A stretch of DNA of 64,000 nt from Kriegella sp963975415 (GTDB lineage: Bacteria > Bacteroidota > Bacteroidia > Flavobacteriales > Flavobacteriaceae), in assembly GCF_963975415.1 (NCBI RefSeq), contig NZ_CAXBGN010000003.1:620001-684000 (forward strand). Direction: 5' to 3'. The notes beneath the pieces were generated by a model. That model ran no database searches. It was not told the DNA's origin and saw only the letters and a program-made list of their open reading frames with translations. The position numbers and the translations under genes were made by a program. Every line of letters starts with the position of its first letter. Positions within the stretch are counted from its first letter, which is position 1. Below are positions 34,345-45,200 of the stretch, one piece after another.

Positions 34345-35793
34345 ATGTTACGTCGTTTGGGTTTTTTTATAACATTATTTCTAGCTTCGTGCTCCTCGCC
34401 TGAACGACCGAATATTGTATTCGAAGATTTTGAAAGCGGCAACTTTGATAATTGGAATAAATTGGGGGTAGCATTTAACAAGCCTACCCAACTCGATTCC
34501 GTATCAGAGAATATATATAATACACAAGGCAAATTTTTCGCATTTTCCAATTTTGAAGGAGAGGGGTTAAGTTACAATCAAGGCAAGTTAGTTTCTAAAC
34601 CGTTCATCATTAACAGAAAGTACATTCATTTCTTGATGGGCGGAGGTAATCATGATACCCGAGAATGTGTCAATCTGATTATCGGTAATAAGGTAGTTAG
34701 AACTATTGCTGGTATGAATGATTATACACTTAGAAAAATCACATGGGACGTTGCTGATTTGGAGGGAGAAGAGGCCGTCATCGAAGTTGTAGACGCAATT
34801 GCAACTGATTTCGAATATAGTTCCATCGCAAGCATAATCGTTGATCATTTTGTCTTTAGTGATTTTAGATATCCCGTGGTGGAAATATTTGAAGATTTCG
34901 AAAGTGGATCTTATGCTAATTGGAAGGTGGAAGGGGAAGCCTTCGAAATTCCAAGAAACAGAACCAACGTATACTATCCTATAACTGCTAATGGATTTAA
35001 TGGGAAGTTTTTTGCTTTTTCATTCGGTGAGACCCATGATACGAAACAAGGAAAACTGACTTCGAAATTGTTTAAAATTAAATATGATGGTATAAAGTTT
35101 CTGGTTGGAGGGGGGGCGCACAAAGACAAAACCTGTATCAATTTAGTTATAAACGATTCTGTTGTTTATTCCCAAGTCGGACAAGATGACGGTCAAATGC
35201 GATGGCACCAATGGGATGTGTCACAATTTAAGGGCAAGAACGCTCGAATAGAAATTGTAGACCATTACTCAGGTGGATGGGGACATATCATGGTTGACGA
35301 CATTATTTTTTACAACAAGCCTGTGAATTTCAATATTTGGCTATATCTAATTTTTGCCCTCTTTGTACTTACATTATCTTATTTTTTCTCTAGGAAAACC
35401 ATTTTCCGAAAGAAAATCGTACCCAAAGCCGAGATAAGCGATGAAGAAATGGAAAAATTCAAAAGGTTAAAGAAGAGCATTGAAAATTCGAACATATATA
35501 AGGAGCACAACCCGGCCGTAGGTCAAATTGTACAAATTTCAGGGATCAATGAAGATGACATTAATCTTCTGTTTGAAAAAGCAGAAGGAACCACTTTGAC
35601 CAATTATATCAACTATTTAAGAGTGCAAGAATTTAAAAGGCAATTAAAAGATCCTGAAAATGAGGTCTATACCATGATGTACCTTGCCGAAAAGAGTGGT
35701 TTTAGTTCAAAAACCTCATTTTACAGAGTATTTAAATCAATCACCAAGCGAACACCTTCAGAATATAAAAAGAGCCTTGACAAAAAGCATTGA
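34345..35793 (+). CDS. Membrane-tethered AraC-type regulator with two extracytoplasmic carbohydrate-type modules
   Basis: 482 residues. Lipoprotein-like signal (L-F-L-A-S-C16). Two tandem beta-sandwich modules, about 25-173 and 181-324, each starting F-E-D-F-E-S-G-x-x-x-N-W-x-x-x-G-x-A-F; this is the signature of the module attached to GH32 fructan hydrolases. A single transmembrane helix follows at about 328-348, then a basic linker and a cytoplasmic part ending in an AraC DNA-binding domain (about 395-478: E-D-D-I-N-L-L-F-E-K-A, and M-M-Y-L-A-E-K-S-G-F-S-S-K-T-S-F-Y-R-V-F). This makes a one-component transmembrane sensor-regulator. It probably senses an oligosaccharide in the periplasm and controls the SusC/D operon downstream. 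Confidence 0.82.
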   Translation: MLRRLGFFITLFLASCSSPERPNIVFEDFESGNFDNWNKLGVAFNKPTQLDSVSENIYNTQGKFFAFSNFEGEGLSYNQGKLVSKPFIINRKYIHFLMGGGNHDTRECVNLIIGNKVVRTIAGMNDYTLRKITWDVADLEGEEAVIEVVDAIATDFEYSSIASIIVDHFVFSDFRYPVVEIFEDFESGSYANWKVEGEAFEIPRNRTNVYYPITANGFNGKFFAFSFGETHDTKQGKLTSKLFKIKYDGIKFLVGGGAHKDKTCINLVINDSVVYSQVGQDDGQMRWHQWDVSQFKGKNARIEIVDHYSGGWGHIMVDDIIFYNKPVNFNIWLYLIFALFVLTLSYFFSRKTIFRKKIVPKAEISDEEMEKFKRLKKSIENSNIYKEHNPAVGQIVQISGINEDDINLLFEKAEGTTLTNYINYLRVQEFKRQLKDPENEVYTMMYLAEKSGFSSKTSFYRVFKSITKRTPSEYKKSLDKKH

Positions 35794-36391
35794 TTTAAAA
35801 ATTGAGTTCAAGCACCTCCATTAAAATATCATAAGAATAATTATTTCTACGGAAGTAGCTGTACAAGCCCACTATTATTATAATGAATTTGTAATAGCGA
35901 CAAGAGCGATAATGAATATTGATTGTGTCGTAAAAATGAGGTTCATTTTAAGGAAAGTTGGCGGTCTATTAAATGCTTTCCCTTCCATTAGGCAATTTTC
36001 CATCCTATAAGCACAAAATATAAGTCCGATATTTTTAGTAAATATTAAAATTCTTCTACTGATGTCTGTTTGATGTCTGTTTTAAAAAATACTCAAAAAT
36101 ACTGTATAATAGGGTGTTGGGACGTCCCACTACCCATCTTGGGACAGAATGGGCGCTCAAAACTGCCCAATTTTTCAAACCTAAAACTACTTTAGGGCAA
36201 TCAAAACCAACTTAAAAAACAGCTGCAAATCTTCCTTTTATAGGCCATAGAAGACAAAACGGATTTGACATTTGGTTTCTAATAATTTTTACACGATCAA
36301 CAATGCAAAAAATTATAGATCACTCAACTTAAAGAGGTACCCATGCATTACGCACTACCAGATAACAACCAACAATAAACCAATAATAAAT
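35794..36391. promoter_or_regulatory. Regulatory region upstream of SusC with repeats and palindromes
   Basis: 598 bases without a gene. GATGTCTGTTT is exactly duplicated in tandem (36061-36071, 36072-36082). AAAAATACT recurs at 36085-36093 and 36095-36103, a 10-bp step. TGGGACGTCCCA at 36118-36129 is a perfect 12-bp palindrome, and TGGGC (36150-36154) is inverted at 36165-36169. These lie 220-330 bases before the SusC ATG and are good candidates for binding of the regulator encoded just upstream. The 5' untranslated region is long. Confidence 0.5.
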
Positions 36392-39300
36392 ATGAATAAA
36401 AAGCGAAAACATAGGTTTAATGGCCCAAAGATGAATATTGGAAATTTGTTCTTGCTCCCAATTAGATTTTTCTTGATACTTATGGGTATCAGTTCTTTTA
36501 TTGTATATGGGAATCCCTCCATATCCAGAGCCCCTAATGAACATGCTTCGGAGAAATTAATAGAAGCAAAAGCTAAGAATAAAGAACAACAACCAAGAGA
36601 GATTACAGGGTTTGTAACCGATTCGGAAGGTACACCGCTAGCGGGCGCCAATGTTCTTGAAAAGGGCACGACCAATGGCATTCAGACTGATTTTGACGGT
36701 AATTTCAGTATTTTGGTTGCCCCTGAAAATACTACCTTAATTATTTCTTACATCGGATTCAGTACCAAAGAGATTTCCATAAACAGTGAATCGAATTATA
36801 CCATAGCGCTAGAAGAAAACGCCTCAGGCCTTGATGAAGTTGTTGTAGTGGGGTATGGTACGAAAACCAAAGGTGAGCTAACCGGATCGGTTTTTAAATT
36901 GGATAAAAAACAACTGGAGTCTAAACCACAGTCCAATGTTTTCGAGTCTTTGCAAGGGGCAATTCCCGGACTGCAAATTGTAAACGGGGGAGGAGGAAAG
37001 GTTGGTACCGATGTGCCGTTTATCAGGTTAAGGGGAATAAGCTCGACCACCGGTGATGGTGCTGGAATTCTCATCGTTATCGATGGTATTGTTCAGCCAG
37101 AAAATAATGGTAGCGCATTGAATCAGTTAAATCCTGATGATATTGCCAATATTACGGTCTTGAAAGATGCCCAAGCAGCCATTTATGGAGCGCGTGCTGC
37201 AGGTGGTGTATTGCTGGTTACAACAAAAAAAGGCACTTCAAGCAAGCCCGTTATTGAATATTCCACAAATGTGTCGGTAAACACTGTTGGAGAGCACCCG
37301 AAGCGTGTAAATCTCGGGCAACATTTTGATATGCATTTAGAGGCCCATGCCAATGATGGTATTCAAAACCACTTCTATTCATATATAGCACCATATCTAG
37401 AAGACATTAAAAACGGTACGGGCCCAGCGATAATTCCAGGGCCTTTTACTGATACACCATACATGAGTACCAAGTCTATTGATTGGGTGGGGTACATGTA
37501 CCAAACTGCCATTATGAAAAAGCATCAACTAAGTGTATCAGGTAGAACAGATAAGTCTAACTATTATGCATCGGCTGGTTTTTTAGATCAACCAGGGAAT
37601 TTTAGATTTGGGGAAAATACCAATAAGAGATACTTCGCCCGGGTGAAATATCAGTTTGATATTTCCGATAAGTTATCTATTTCCACAAACCTTTCTATGG
37701 AGCGGCAGAACATTACACTGCCCATAGGTTATGATAGTGCAGTGTCGAATTCATTCGGTGTTTGGCCAAGCCACTTGATACGAACTCCAGAAGGTAATTA
37801 TGCAAATTTTGGTGGGTTTCAAAGCCCGATAGCACACGCTGAAGCATTGGGTGACGACGAGCGGGTTTCTTATCGCCAAAACATTCAGGCCGGCCTTGAT
37901 TGGAAACCGTTGATAGGGGTTACCCTCCACGCGGATATCGCTACAAATATTGACAATAATAAAAACTTTTATCAACGTAATATAGTGCAGTTGTATGACT
38001 GGGACGATGAACCAAGACAAAAAATCAATACCGTTAGTAGTGCAGGTTCAAGTCATTCGCTTACAGAACATGATGTAGCGAATCTTACCGCAAGCTATTT
38101 GGGTAACTTTGGCGATCATGCCGTAACAGTCTTGCTAGGTGCCGCACATGAAGAATTGCATTATGAAAGCTTCGGTGTGGCAAGAAAAAATTTAATCACA
38201 GAAGAGTTGCCTTCCTTTGCGCAAGGAGCCGATGAAGATGGACTTCCGACCGAAGTGAAGAATGGTTGGGTTATTGACTCCTATTTCGCCACACTAAGTT
38301 ATAATTTCAAAAAGAAATACTTGTTGGATTTCAATTTTAGAAGGGATGGGTCTTCGCGTTTTGCCCCAGAAAACAGGTGGGGTAATTTCTGGGGAGTTTC
38401 CGGAGCCTGGGTAATTTCAGATGAGGGAATTATGAATGCTACGAAAGGATTTATAAACAATTTGAAACTACGGGTTTCCAAGGGAAGTTTAGGAAATCAA
38501 AATAATGTTGGGCTCTTCGATTTTCTTCCTAAAATTGCTTTGGGCGGCACTTATCTTTTTGGTGACCCAGATAGCCCGATTAGAACCAATTCAGCATTTA
38601 TTCCAGCCTTGGCGAGCCCATCCACCACTTGGGAAACTGTAAGTATTGGTAATGTTGGTTTAGATTTTTCTTTGTTTGATTACGCTATTTCAGGATCTTT
38701 TGATTATTTCAAAAAAGATATTAGTGATTTATTGATTACCCAAGAATTTCCGACGACCATTGGTATTTCAACACCCTTGGTCAATGGAGGGGCCTTAACT
38801 GTCAAAGGTTGGGAATTGGCCTTGAATTGGAATGGAAGAATTGGAGAAGACTTCAATTTTAGAATAGGAGGTGTTCTCAGTGACGATAGCAATGAGATAA
38901 CCACGTTAGACAACAAAATTCCCGCAGATGGATTAAATACTTTTGTTGAAGGCTATAATACGAATACCGCATTTTCTTTGAGGTACGACGGTCTTATTCA
39001 AAATCAAGAGGAGCTCGATGCATATGTGGCTTTAGACGGCACATCAAACAACCTCAGGATCGGGGATGCAAAGTTTAAAGATTTAGACGGGGACGGAGAA
39101 ATTGAACCCGGTAAGCTATTTACCGAAATAGGAGATGAAGAGTCAGGTGATATGGTGGCGATAGGTGATGCGGAGCAGCATTGGGCATATTCGTTCACGC
39201 TTGGAGCCGATTATAAGGGATTTGATTTTTCGATGTTTTTTCAGGGCGTAGGGAAATGGAATATTTTTGATTCCGATAAACCGAGCAATTCGGCTTGGTG

Positions 39301-39661
39301 GGCCCCTTCATGGGAACATTTATATGGCCAGACCTGGACGCCTGACAATACCGATGCACTGCATCCAAGATTAACGACCAACGGTGCCATTGACGGTAAC
39401 AACTATCGCAATTCCGACGCACCCTATAAGTGGATAAACAACAAGTATTTAAGGTTGAAGAATTTGCAGATGGGTTACACTTTTCCATCAGATGTGTTGC
39501 ATAAAATCCAACTCGCCGATCTAAGAATCTATCTCAGTGGGTCAAACCTTATGACCTTTACTGGTTTAAAAGGTAATCAAGACCCCGAATTCCCTATAGC
39601 AAGAGGTCTTGTAACCCCCCTTTATAAGTCGTATTCCCTTGGTTTAAACATATCATTCTAA
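36392..39661 (+). CDS. SusC/RagA-family TonB-dependent outer-membrane transporter (no STN domain)
   Basis: The ATG at 36392 precedes a proper signal sequence (hydrophobic run L-P-I-R-F-F-L-I-L-M-G); the frame open from 36272 adds 40 polar residues and is unlikely. 1089 residues. CarboxypepD_reg-like domain at about 60-145 (I-T-G-F-V-T-D-S-E-G-T-P-L-A-G-A-N-V), SusC signature D-E-V-V-V-V-G-Y-G-T before the plug, then a 22-strand barrel ending in S-L-G-L-N-I-S-F. It takes up an oligosaccharide together with the adjacent SusD. Absence of an STN domain fits control by the AraC-hybrid and not by a sigma factor. Confidence 0.92.
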   Translation: MNKKRKHRFNGPKMNIGNLFLLPIRFFLILMGISSFIVYGNPSISRAPNEHASEKLIEAKAKNKEQQPREITGFVTDSEGTPLAGANVLEKGTTNGIQTDFDGNFSILVAPENTTLIISYIGFSTKEISINSESNYTIALEENASGLDEVVVVGYGTKTKGELTGSVFKLDKKQLESKPQSNVFESLQGAIPGLQIVNGGGGKVGTDVPFIRLRGISSTTGDGAGILIVIDGIVQPENNGSALNQLNPDDIANITVLKDAQAAIYGARAAGGVLLVTTKKGTSSKPVIEYSTNVSVNTVGEHPKRVNLGQHFDMHLEAHANDGIQNHFYSYIAPYLEDIKNGTGPAIIPGPFTDTPYMSTKSIDWVGYMYQTAIMKKHQLSVSGRTDKSNYYASAGFLDQPGNFRFGENTNKRYFARVKYQFDISDKLSISTNLSMERQNITLPIGYDSAVSNSFGVWPSHLIRTPEGNYANFGGFQSPIAHAEALGDDERVSYRQNIQAGLDWKPLIGVTLHADIATNIDNNKNFYQRNIVQLYDWDDEPRQKINTVSSAGSSHSLTEHDVANLTASYLGNFGDHAVTVLLGAAHEELHYESFGVARKNLITEELPSFAQGADEDGLPTEVKNGWVIDSYFATLSYNFKKKYLLDFNFRRDGSSRFAPENRWGNFWGVSGAWVISDEGIMNATKGFINNLKLRVSKGSLGNQNNVGLFDFLPKIALGGTYLFGDPDSPIRTNSAFIPALASPSTTWETVSIGNVGLDFSLFDYAISGSFDYFKKDISDLLITQEFPTTIGISTPLVNGGALTVKGWELALNWNGRIGEDFNFRIGGVLSDDSNEITTLDNKIPADGLNTFVEGYNTNTAFSLRYDGLIQNQEELDAYVALDGTSNNLRIGDAKFKDLDGDGEIEPGKLFTEIGDEESGDMVAIGDAEQHWAYSFTLGADYKGFDFSMFFQGVGKWNIFDSDKPSNSAWWAPSWEHLYGQTWTPDNTDALHPRLTTNGAIDGNNYRNSDAPYKWINNKYLRLKNLQMGYTFPSDVLHKIQLADLRIYLSGSNLMTFTGLKGNQDPEFPIARGLVTPLYKSYSLGLNISF

Positions 39662-39682
39662 CACCGAAAAATACAATATAAA

Positions 39683-41395
39683 ATGAAACTTACAACGAGA
39701 TTATTATCAATAATGGTACTGTTGTCCATATCTATTTTTTGGTCTTGCGAACAAAATTTAGATGACAATTTTGCAGAAACTGAATTAAGCGAAGCCACTT
39801 TTTTCAAAACTCCTGGCGATTTTAAACTTTTTGCTAATAATTATTATGATTTTTTGCCAGCTCACGGTACGTGGTCTAGAGATGATTGGAGTGATTTGAC
39901 GACTAGTGTAAATGGTAATTCTATTAGTAGGGGAGACTATACGACTAGTTTTACCAGTGCGGTGTGGGATGATTCATATACGCTGATCAGAAGAACATCG
40001 ACCTTGATAGAAAAAATCGAGAATGCTGACCTAGACCTGAAGGCAGAAATATTGCAGTACAAAGGAGAATCGCACTTTTTTAGGGCAATGGCCTATTTCA
40101 ATCTATTGAGACAATTCGGGGGAGTGCCCTTAATAGATGCTCCTTTAAGCATAGATTCGGATGCCTTACAAGCACCGCGGAATTCCAGGGAGGAAATAGT
40201 AAATTCCATTATTTCCGATTTGAAAATTGCAGCATCTGATCTTACAAGTTTTGAAGCAATGGTTGCAGAAGACGAGGGTAGGGTAACAAAGGGGGCGGCC
40301 AATGCCTATTTAAGCAGAGTTGCACTCTTTGAAGGCACATGGCAAAAATACCATGGTGGTAATGGAGCCAATAACTTGCTCCAAGAGGCGGTGTCAGCGG
40401 CTAATTTAGTGCTATCCGAGGGGTATGAATTGTTCGATAGACGCGATGTACTGGGAGATGATAACTATAAATATTTATTCACCCTCGATAAAAAACAGTC
40501 TAACCCCGCCAATATCACAAAGTCGGGAAACAAAGAATTTATCTTGGTGGCCAGACGAGATGTAGACGAGCTTCCGCATAATTCAAGACCTGATCCCGTC
40601 AATGGATTGAATCCGACGAAAACATTGGCAGATATGTATCTCTGCACCGATGGTTTGCCTATTGATAAATCTACCTTGTTTCAAGCTAAAGGGCAAATAG
40701 ATTCTGAATACGACCACCGTGATCCTCGTATGTTAATGTCCAGGCCATTAACGGTGTACTATAATTCGCAGCAGGCGGCATGGACCAGAAATTGGGCCGA
40801 TTTAAACGATCCGACTAGAGGTACGCTCAATTTGGCTGAAATTCCAGGGCGCACGGCGACCGGTTATATCACCCTAAAGTTTATGCTTGAAAATGAGACT
40901 CCCAATGGTACTGATTATCCGGTGATTCGATTGGCCGAAGTGTTACTCAATTTTGCTGAGGCCACTTTCGAGTTGAATGGCGCTATTTCCGATAGCGATT
41001 TAGATAAATCGATTAACAAGTTGAGAGATAGAGTGGGACTACCTCATTTAACTGCTGCCTTCGTTGCCACAAATGGGTTGGATATGTTGGAGGAAATCAG
41101 AAGGGAAAGAACGGTAGAGCTTTTTGCGGAAGGCTTTAGATACGATGATTTAAGACGATGGAAAACGGCCGAAACAGTTCTGCCCGAGGCTCTTTTGGGA
41201 ATAAAATACGGGGGTACCGAATGGGAGACTCATGCTAATTGGAGCGCCCTAACCCCGAGCTTGAATGCCGAAGGATATATTATAACTGATCCGGCATCGA
41301 ACAGAAATTTTGAGGCCGATAAACATTACTTATTCCCTTTGCCACTTAGACAACTACAATTGAATAATCAACTAGAGCAAAACCCCGGTTGGTAA
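39683..41395 (+). CDS. SusD/RagB-family surface glycan-binding lipoprotein
   Basis: 570 residues, signal with lipobox I-F-W-S-C. N-terminal SusD-like segment with F-R-A-M-A-Y-F-N-L-L-R-Q-F-G-G-V-P-L (TPR-like helices), C-terminal RagB part with E-I-R-R-E-R-T-V-E-L-F-A-E-G-F-R-Y-D-D-L-R-R-W, and the usual end Q-L-Q-L-N-N-Q-L-x-Q-N-P-G-W. Starts 21 bases after SusC. It forms the lid of the SusC transporter on the cell surface and binds the incoming glycan. A terminator follows. Confidence 0.92.
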   Translation: MKLTTRLLSIMVLLSISIFWSCEQNLDDNFAETELSEATFFKTPGDFKLFANNYYDFLPAHGTWSRDDWSDLTTSVNGNSISRGDYTTSFTSAVWDDSYTLIRRTSTLIEKIENADLDLKAEILQYKGESHFFRAMAYFNLLRQFGGVPLIDAPLSIDSDALQAPRNSREEIVNSIISDLKIAASDLTSFEAMVAEDEGRVTKGAANAYLSRVALFEGTWQKYHGGNGANNLLQEAVSAANLVLSEGYELFDRRDVLGDDNYKYLFTLDKKQSNPANITKSGNKEFILVARRDVDELPHNSRPDPVNGLNPTKTLADMYLCTDGLPIDKSTLFQAKGQIDSEYDHRDPRMLMSRPLTVYYNSQQAAWTRNWADLNDPTRGTLNLAEIPGRTATGYITLKFMLENETPNGTDYPVIRLAEVLLNFAEATFELNGAISDSDLDKSINKLRDRVGLPHLTAAFVATNGLDMLEEIRRERTVELFAEGFRYDDLRRWKTAETVLPEALLGIKYGGTEWETHANWSALTPSLNAEGYIITDPASNRNFEADKHYLFPLPLRQLQLNNQLEQNPGW

Positions 41396-41419
41396 CAGTA
41401 TTTGATCTTAGGTGGTTTT

Positions 41420-41453
41420 TCTAGCCAATACTTAGACGATTGGCTAGATTTTT
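41420..41453 (+). terminator. Terminator between SusD and the DUF1080 gene
   Basis: Perfect 10-bp stem TCTAGCCAAT (41420-41429) with ATTGGCTAGA (41439-41448), 9-base loop, then a T run. It probably lowers transcription of the catabolic genes relative to SusC/D. Confidence 0.82.
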
Positions 41454-41504
41454 ATAGCTAAAAAATCTCTTGAATCATAAAAATAAAATCAAAAAATAGA
41501 ACAG

Positions 41505-42191
41505 ATGAAAACAAATAGCATTAATCCACTTTTGAAGAAAGTTAGATACTTTTTCTTTATTTCAAAGATCCTATTAACAGTTGCCATCATCAGCAATGTA
41601 AGTTGCAGGGCACAAACTGTCCCTTCCACAACTTCCCTTTTTGATGGTAAAACATTAAACGGCTGGAAAACGGTTAAAGCGCATAATTTGCCCCTATGGA
41701 AAGTATCCGATAGCATCTTGGTGGGGGGAGACGGTGTAACCAAAATCCAGGAAAACACCTATGTATACACTACGAAGAAATATAAAAATTTTGAGTTTCG
41801 CTGCCTTTTTCGGTTAACGGGCGACCATAATACGGGATTGATCAACAGTGGAATACAATATCGGTCTACAATTAAAAACGGACATATTATTGGGTACCAA
41901 GCCGACATAGGCAAGGGATATTGGGGCGATATTTATGATGAGCACCGAAGAGGTAAGCTTTTGGGCGGAGAGCTTAGTACTTTAAAACACATACTGAACG
42001 AGGATGGATGGAACAGCTACATTGTCAGGTGCATCGAAAATAAACACGAATTGTACATCAATGGGGTGAAAACCGCTGAATATTTTGAGAGTGATACGAA
42101 GATTCCTGCAACAGGTGTTATTGGCATTCAATTGCACAGTGGGGGAAATGCCAAGATTGAATTCAAACATATAACCATTACAGAGCTGTAG
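41505..42191 (+). CDS. DUF1080 protein (3-keto-disaccharide hydrolase/LamG-like domain), exported
   Basis: 228 residues with a signal region (about 1-36, possible lipobox N-V-S-C). The single domain is the DUF1080 jelly roll: L-F-D-G-K-T-L-N-G-W, F-E-F-R-C-L-F-R-L-T, N-S-G-I-Q-Y-R-S, Y-Q-A-D-I-G-K-G-Y-W-G and I-G-I-Q-L-H-S-G. Members include hydrolases of 3-keto-glycosides, and others are lectin-like. Here it opens the second transcriptional unit of the locus, directly ahead of the cytochrome c/dehydrogenase-like gene. Function is assigned by family only. Confidence 0.82.
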   Translation: MKTNSINPLLKKVRYFFFISKILLTVAIISNVSCRAQTVPSTTSLFDGKTLNGWKTVKAHNLPLWKVSDSILVGGDGVTKIQENTYVYTTKKYKNFEFRCLFRLTGDHNTGLINSGIQYRSTIKNGHIIGYQADIGKGYWGDIYDEHRRGKLLGGELSTLKHILNEDGWNSYIVRCIENKHELYINGVKTAEYFESDTKIPATGVIGIQLHSGGNAKIEFKHITITEL

Positions 42192-42224
42192 CGGAACATA
42201 AGCATTAACATTTAGGAAAAATAC

Positions 42225-45200
42225 ATGAAAATTAAAAGAATAATACTTTTATATGGCCTTGCTATGGCCTTAACTAGCCTTGGGTGTAAAGAAAAAACGG
42301 AAACGGCAGATGCGACCAGTTCTGATGAAAAAGAGGAAATCGATTATAACCATAAAACGCATTCCGCACGTACCAAAATATTATCTCCTCAAGAGGAACT
42401 GGCAGGTTTTCAGGTTCCCGAAGGCTTCGTAATAGAACTTGTGGCCAGTGAAGAAAATGGCGTAGTCAACCCTATCCACATGGCATTTGATGATGCCGGT
42501 AGGTTGTGGACACAGACTGCTGAGATGTATCCTTTAGATCCAGTTACGGATATAGGTTGGCAAGAACTGCTAAAACTTATGAATGATCCTATCGCTCAGG
42601 AAAAGGATCCTGAATTTAGACGAGTTCTGGATTTGTATCGCGGAAAGACCAAAGGAAAAGATAAAATTTTGGTGCTTTCCGGGCTCTATGGGAAGAACAG
42701 CCTTAAAACAAATGTTTGGGCAGACGGGTTGACCATTCCCCAAAGTATCTTGCCCTACAAGAATGGAAGTTATGTGGCGCAGGGTTCGGAGCTTTTCTTT
42801 TTAGAAGACACCGATAACGATGGCAAAGCAGACAAACGAACACCCTTGTTCACCGGATTCGGTATAACCGACACCCATACCATGGCCCATGTTTTGGTTC
42901 GTGGCCCGGGCGATTGGATCCATTTTAGCCATGGGGCGTTGAACAAAGGGGAAGTGAGTTCCCTTGTGAGCGATGCGAAGGTGCGTATGGACTTTAGTAA
43001 AATCGCACGTTTTTCCTTAGATGCGAAAGAAATAGAACTAATCAACTCCGGATTGAACAATATTTGGGGTTTTAAGCTTAGGGGCAATGGTCAATGGTAT
43101 GGCATGGAGGCCAATGACTTGGGGTATTCGGTGGTTCCGATGGAAGTAGGGACCGGTTTTCCGGGTATAGGTAGTGATCGTCTGCGACCCTACCAACCTT
43201 GGATGCCCGAATTACACAAGTTTCGTGTGGGAGGGACCGGTATATCTGGGGTTGCCTTCGCAGACGATCTGGAAGGAACATTTCCGGAGGAATGGAAAAA
43301 TGTTGCTCTAATTGCCAATCCCATTAGTAGTGCCATTAATGCGGTGAAAATCGTGAGGAACAATGATGGTTCAGTTTCTGCTGAACACCTTCCTGATTTT
43401 TTGACATCGAAAGACGATTGGTTCAGGCCGGTGAATATGGAATTCGGCCCTGACGGATGTTTGTACATAGCTGATTGGTACAATAAAATTGTTTCCCATA
43501 ACGAGGTGGCTACTACGCATCCTGACCGAGACAAGTCTCACGGACGCCTATGGAGAATACGCCATAAATCTCAAAAACCTCGGGAAATCCCAAATTTTTA
43601 TGAAGTAAAGACCGATGACCTAGTTGATTATTTAAAATCCCCATCCATATGGGCGAAGCGTGCCGCATGGCACCAGATAAGTGACCGTCCTATTGAAGAG
43701 ACCCGCAAATTGGCCAATGATCTCATAGCCATGGCTTCCAATGTTAAAGAGGATGAGATTACACGTATAATGGCCCTTTGGTCTCTCGAAGGAATTAAAC
43801 ATTACGACCAAAAGTTGATAATAAAATTACTAAATACAGCATCCGATGATCTCAGGCGGGAGGCTGTTCGTTCTTTACAGTCTTTTATGCTTAGCGCAGA
43901 TGCCCTAGCCAATTTATTGGGTAAAACCGCTAAGGATGATAACCCGATGGTAAGGTCTCAGGTGTTAAGAACTTTAGAGGCGGTAAATACGGCAAATCTG
44001 AAGACTATCGGGTTATTGGTGGGGGGCTGTAATCCGCCACTTGAAGGGAATGCCATGGGAGGGGCATACGAACGTAATTTTGAAAGATATCTTGCCCGAA
44101 AGGCTTTGGAGAACTATCCAAATCAGTTATTGGATTTTATCGGGTCATCGGAAGCTGCCAACTATGATACTTCCAATCTAATTTGGGCAAGTCAGGCTTT
44201 GCCCCAAAAAGAACGGGAAGCGGTCTTTGTAGACCTATGGGAGCAAACGGATGATAAAAATTTGGATGAGGCCACCTTTGTACTGGTAACCGGAATGTTA
44301 GGAAATAGCAATGTTTTTAAGGCAGTTTTACCCGTTTTACAAAGCAGCCAAAAAGCACAGAAGCATGTTTCCCTAGCCCTGAATAATCTGGCATCGGTAA
44401 AATCAGAGGAACTGACCCGAGCCTTGGAGACTCCGATAAAACATTTATTGCTTAGCGGGGATGAATCTCGTCAACATATTGGTTTGGAGGCTGTTGGAAA
44501 ACTAAATATCAGTTCCTTAAGAAGTGCTGTAACCCCTTTTGTGAATAAGGATTCTTCCTTGGAAACTATGAAACTTGCGATGCGAGCGCTGATGAATGAA
44601 CCAAGGAAAAACAGGGCAATCTTCAAACGGATCGCGAAAATGGAGACTTTGGAGTTGGAGTTGAGAGCTGCTGCCATTGAGACCCTTGCCAAATCGGATA
44701 TGTCATCCGCCAACAAAACGTTAAACGAATGGATACCGAATTTGAACCAATCCCAAAAAGAATCGGTGAATCGAATATTGTCCAATTCTAAGGAAGGAAG
44801 CTCGCTTTTGAAACAACTTTTGGAAACAGGAGTCCTGAAATCACAAGAATTTGACCTGTCAAGTGCAGAAAAGGTATTTGCATCCGATAAGGAAGATGTA
44901 AGGGGAAAAGAACTTTTTGATCAAGTAAAAAGTAGAATCGAAGAGGAGAAGAAGGCCTTTGAGTCTAAACTGCAGCGATTTATGACCATTGCGGAGAAGG
45001 GGAGCGGTATACCGAAAAAAGGGAAAAAATTGTTTCAGGCTTGTCTTATGTGCCACAGCGTTGGTAGTGAGGGATATGATTTTGCCCCGGCATTGGATGG
45101 TTCGGCGTTGCGGGAAAACGAGGCGTTGTTGACCGCAATTTTAAATCCCGATGCAGCTGTTGAAAGTAGTTATGCGGTTTATAGGCTTACCAAGACAGAC

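Noticed and set aside
36272..36391. Upstream ATG for the first SusC
   Set aside because: It would place 40 polar residues before the signal sequence; the ATG at 36392 fits export.
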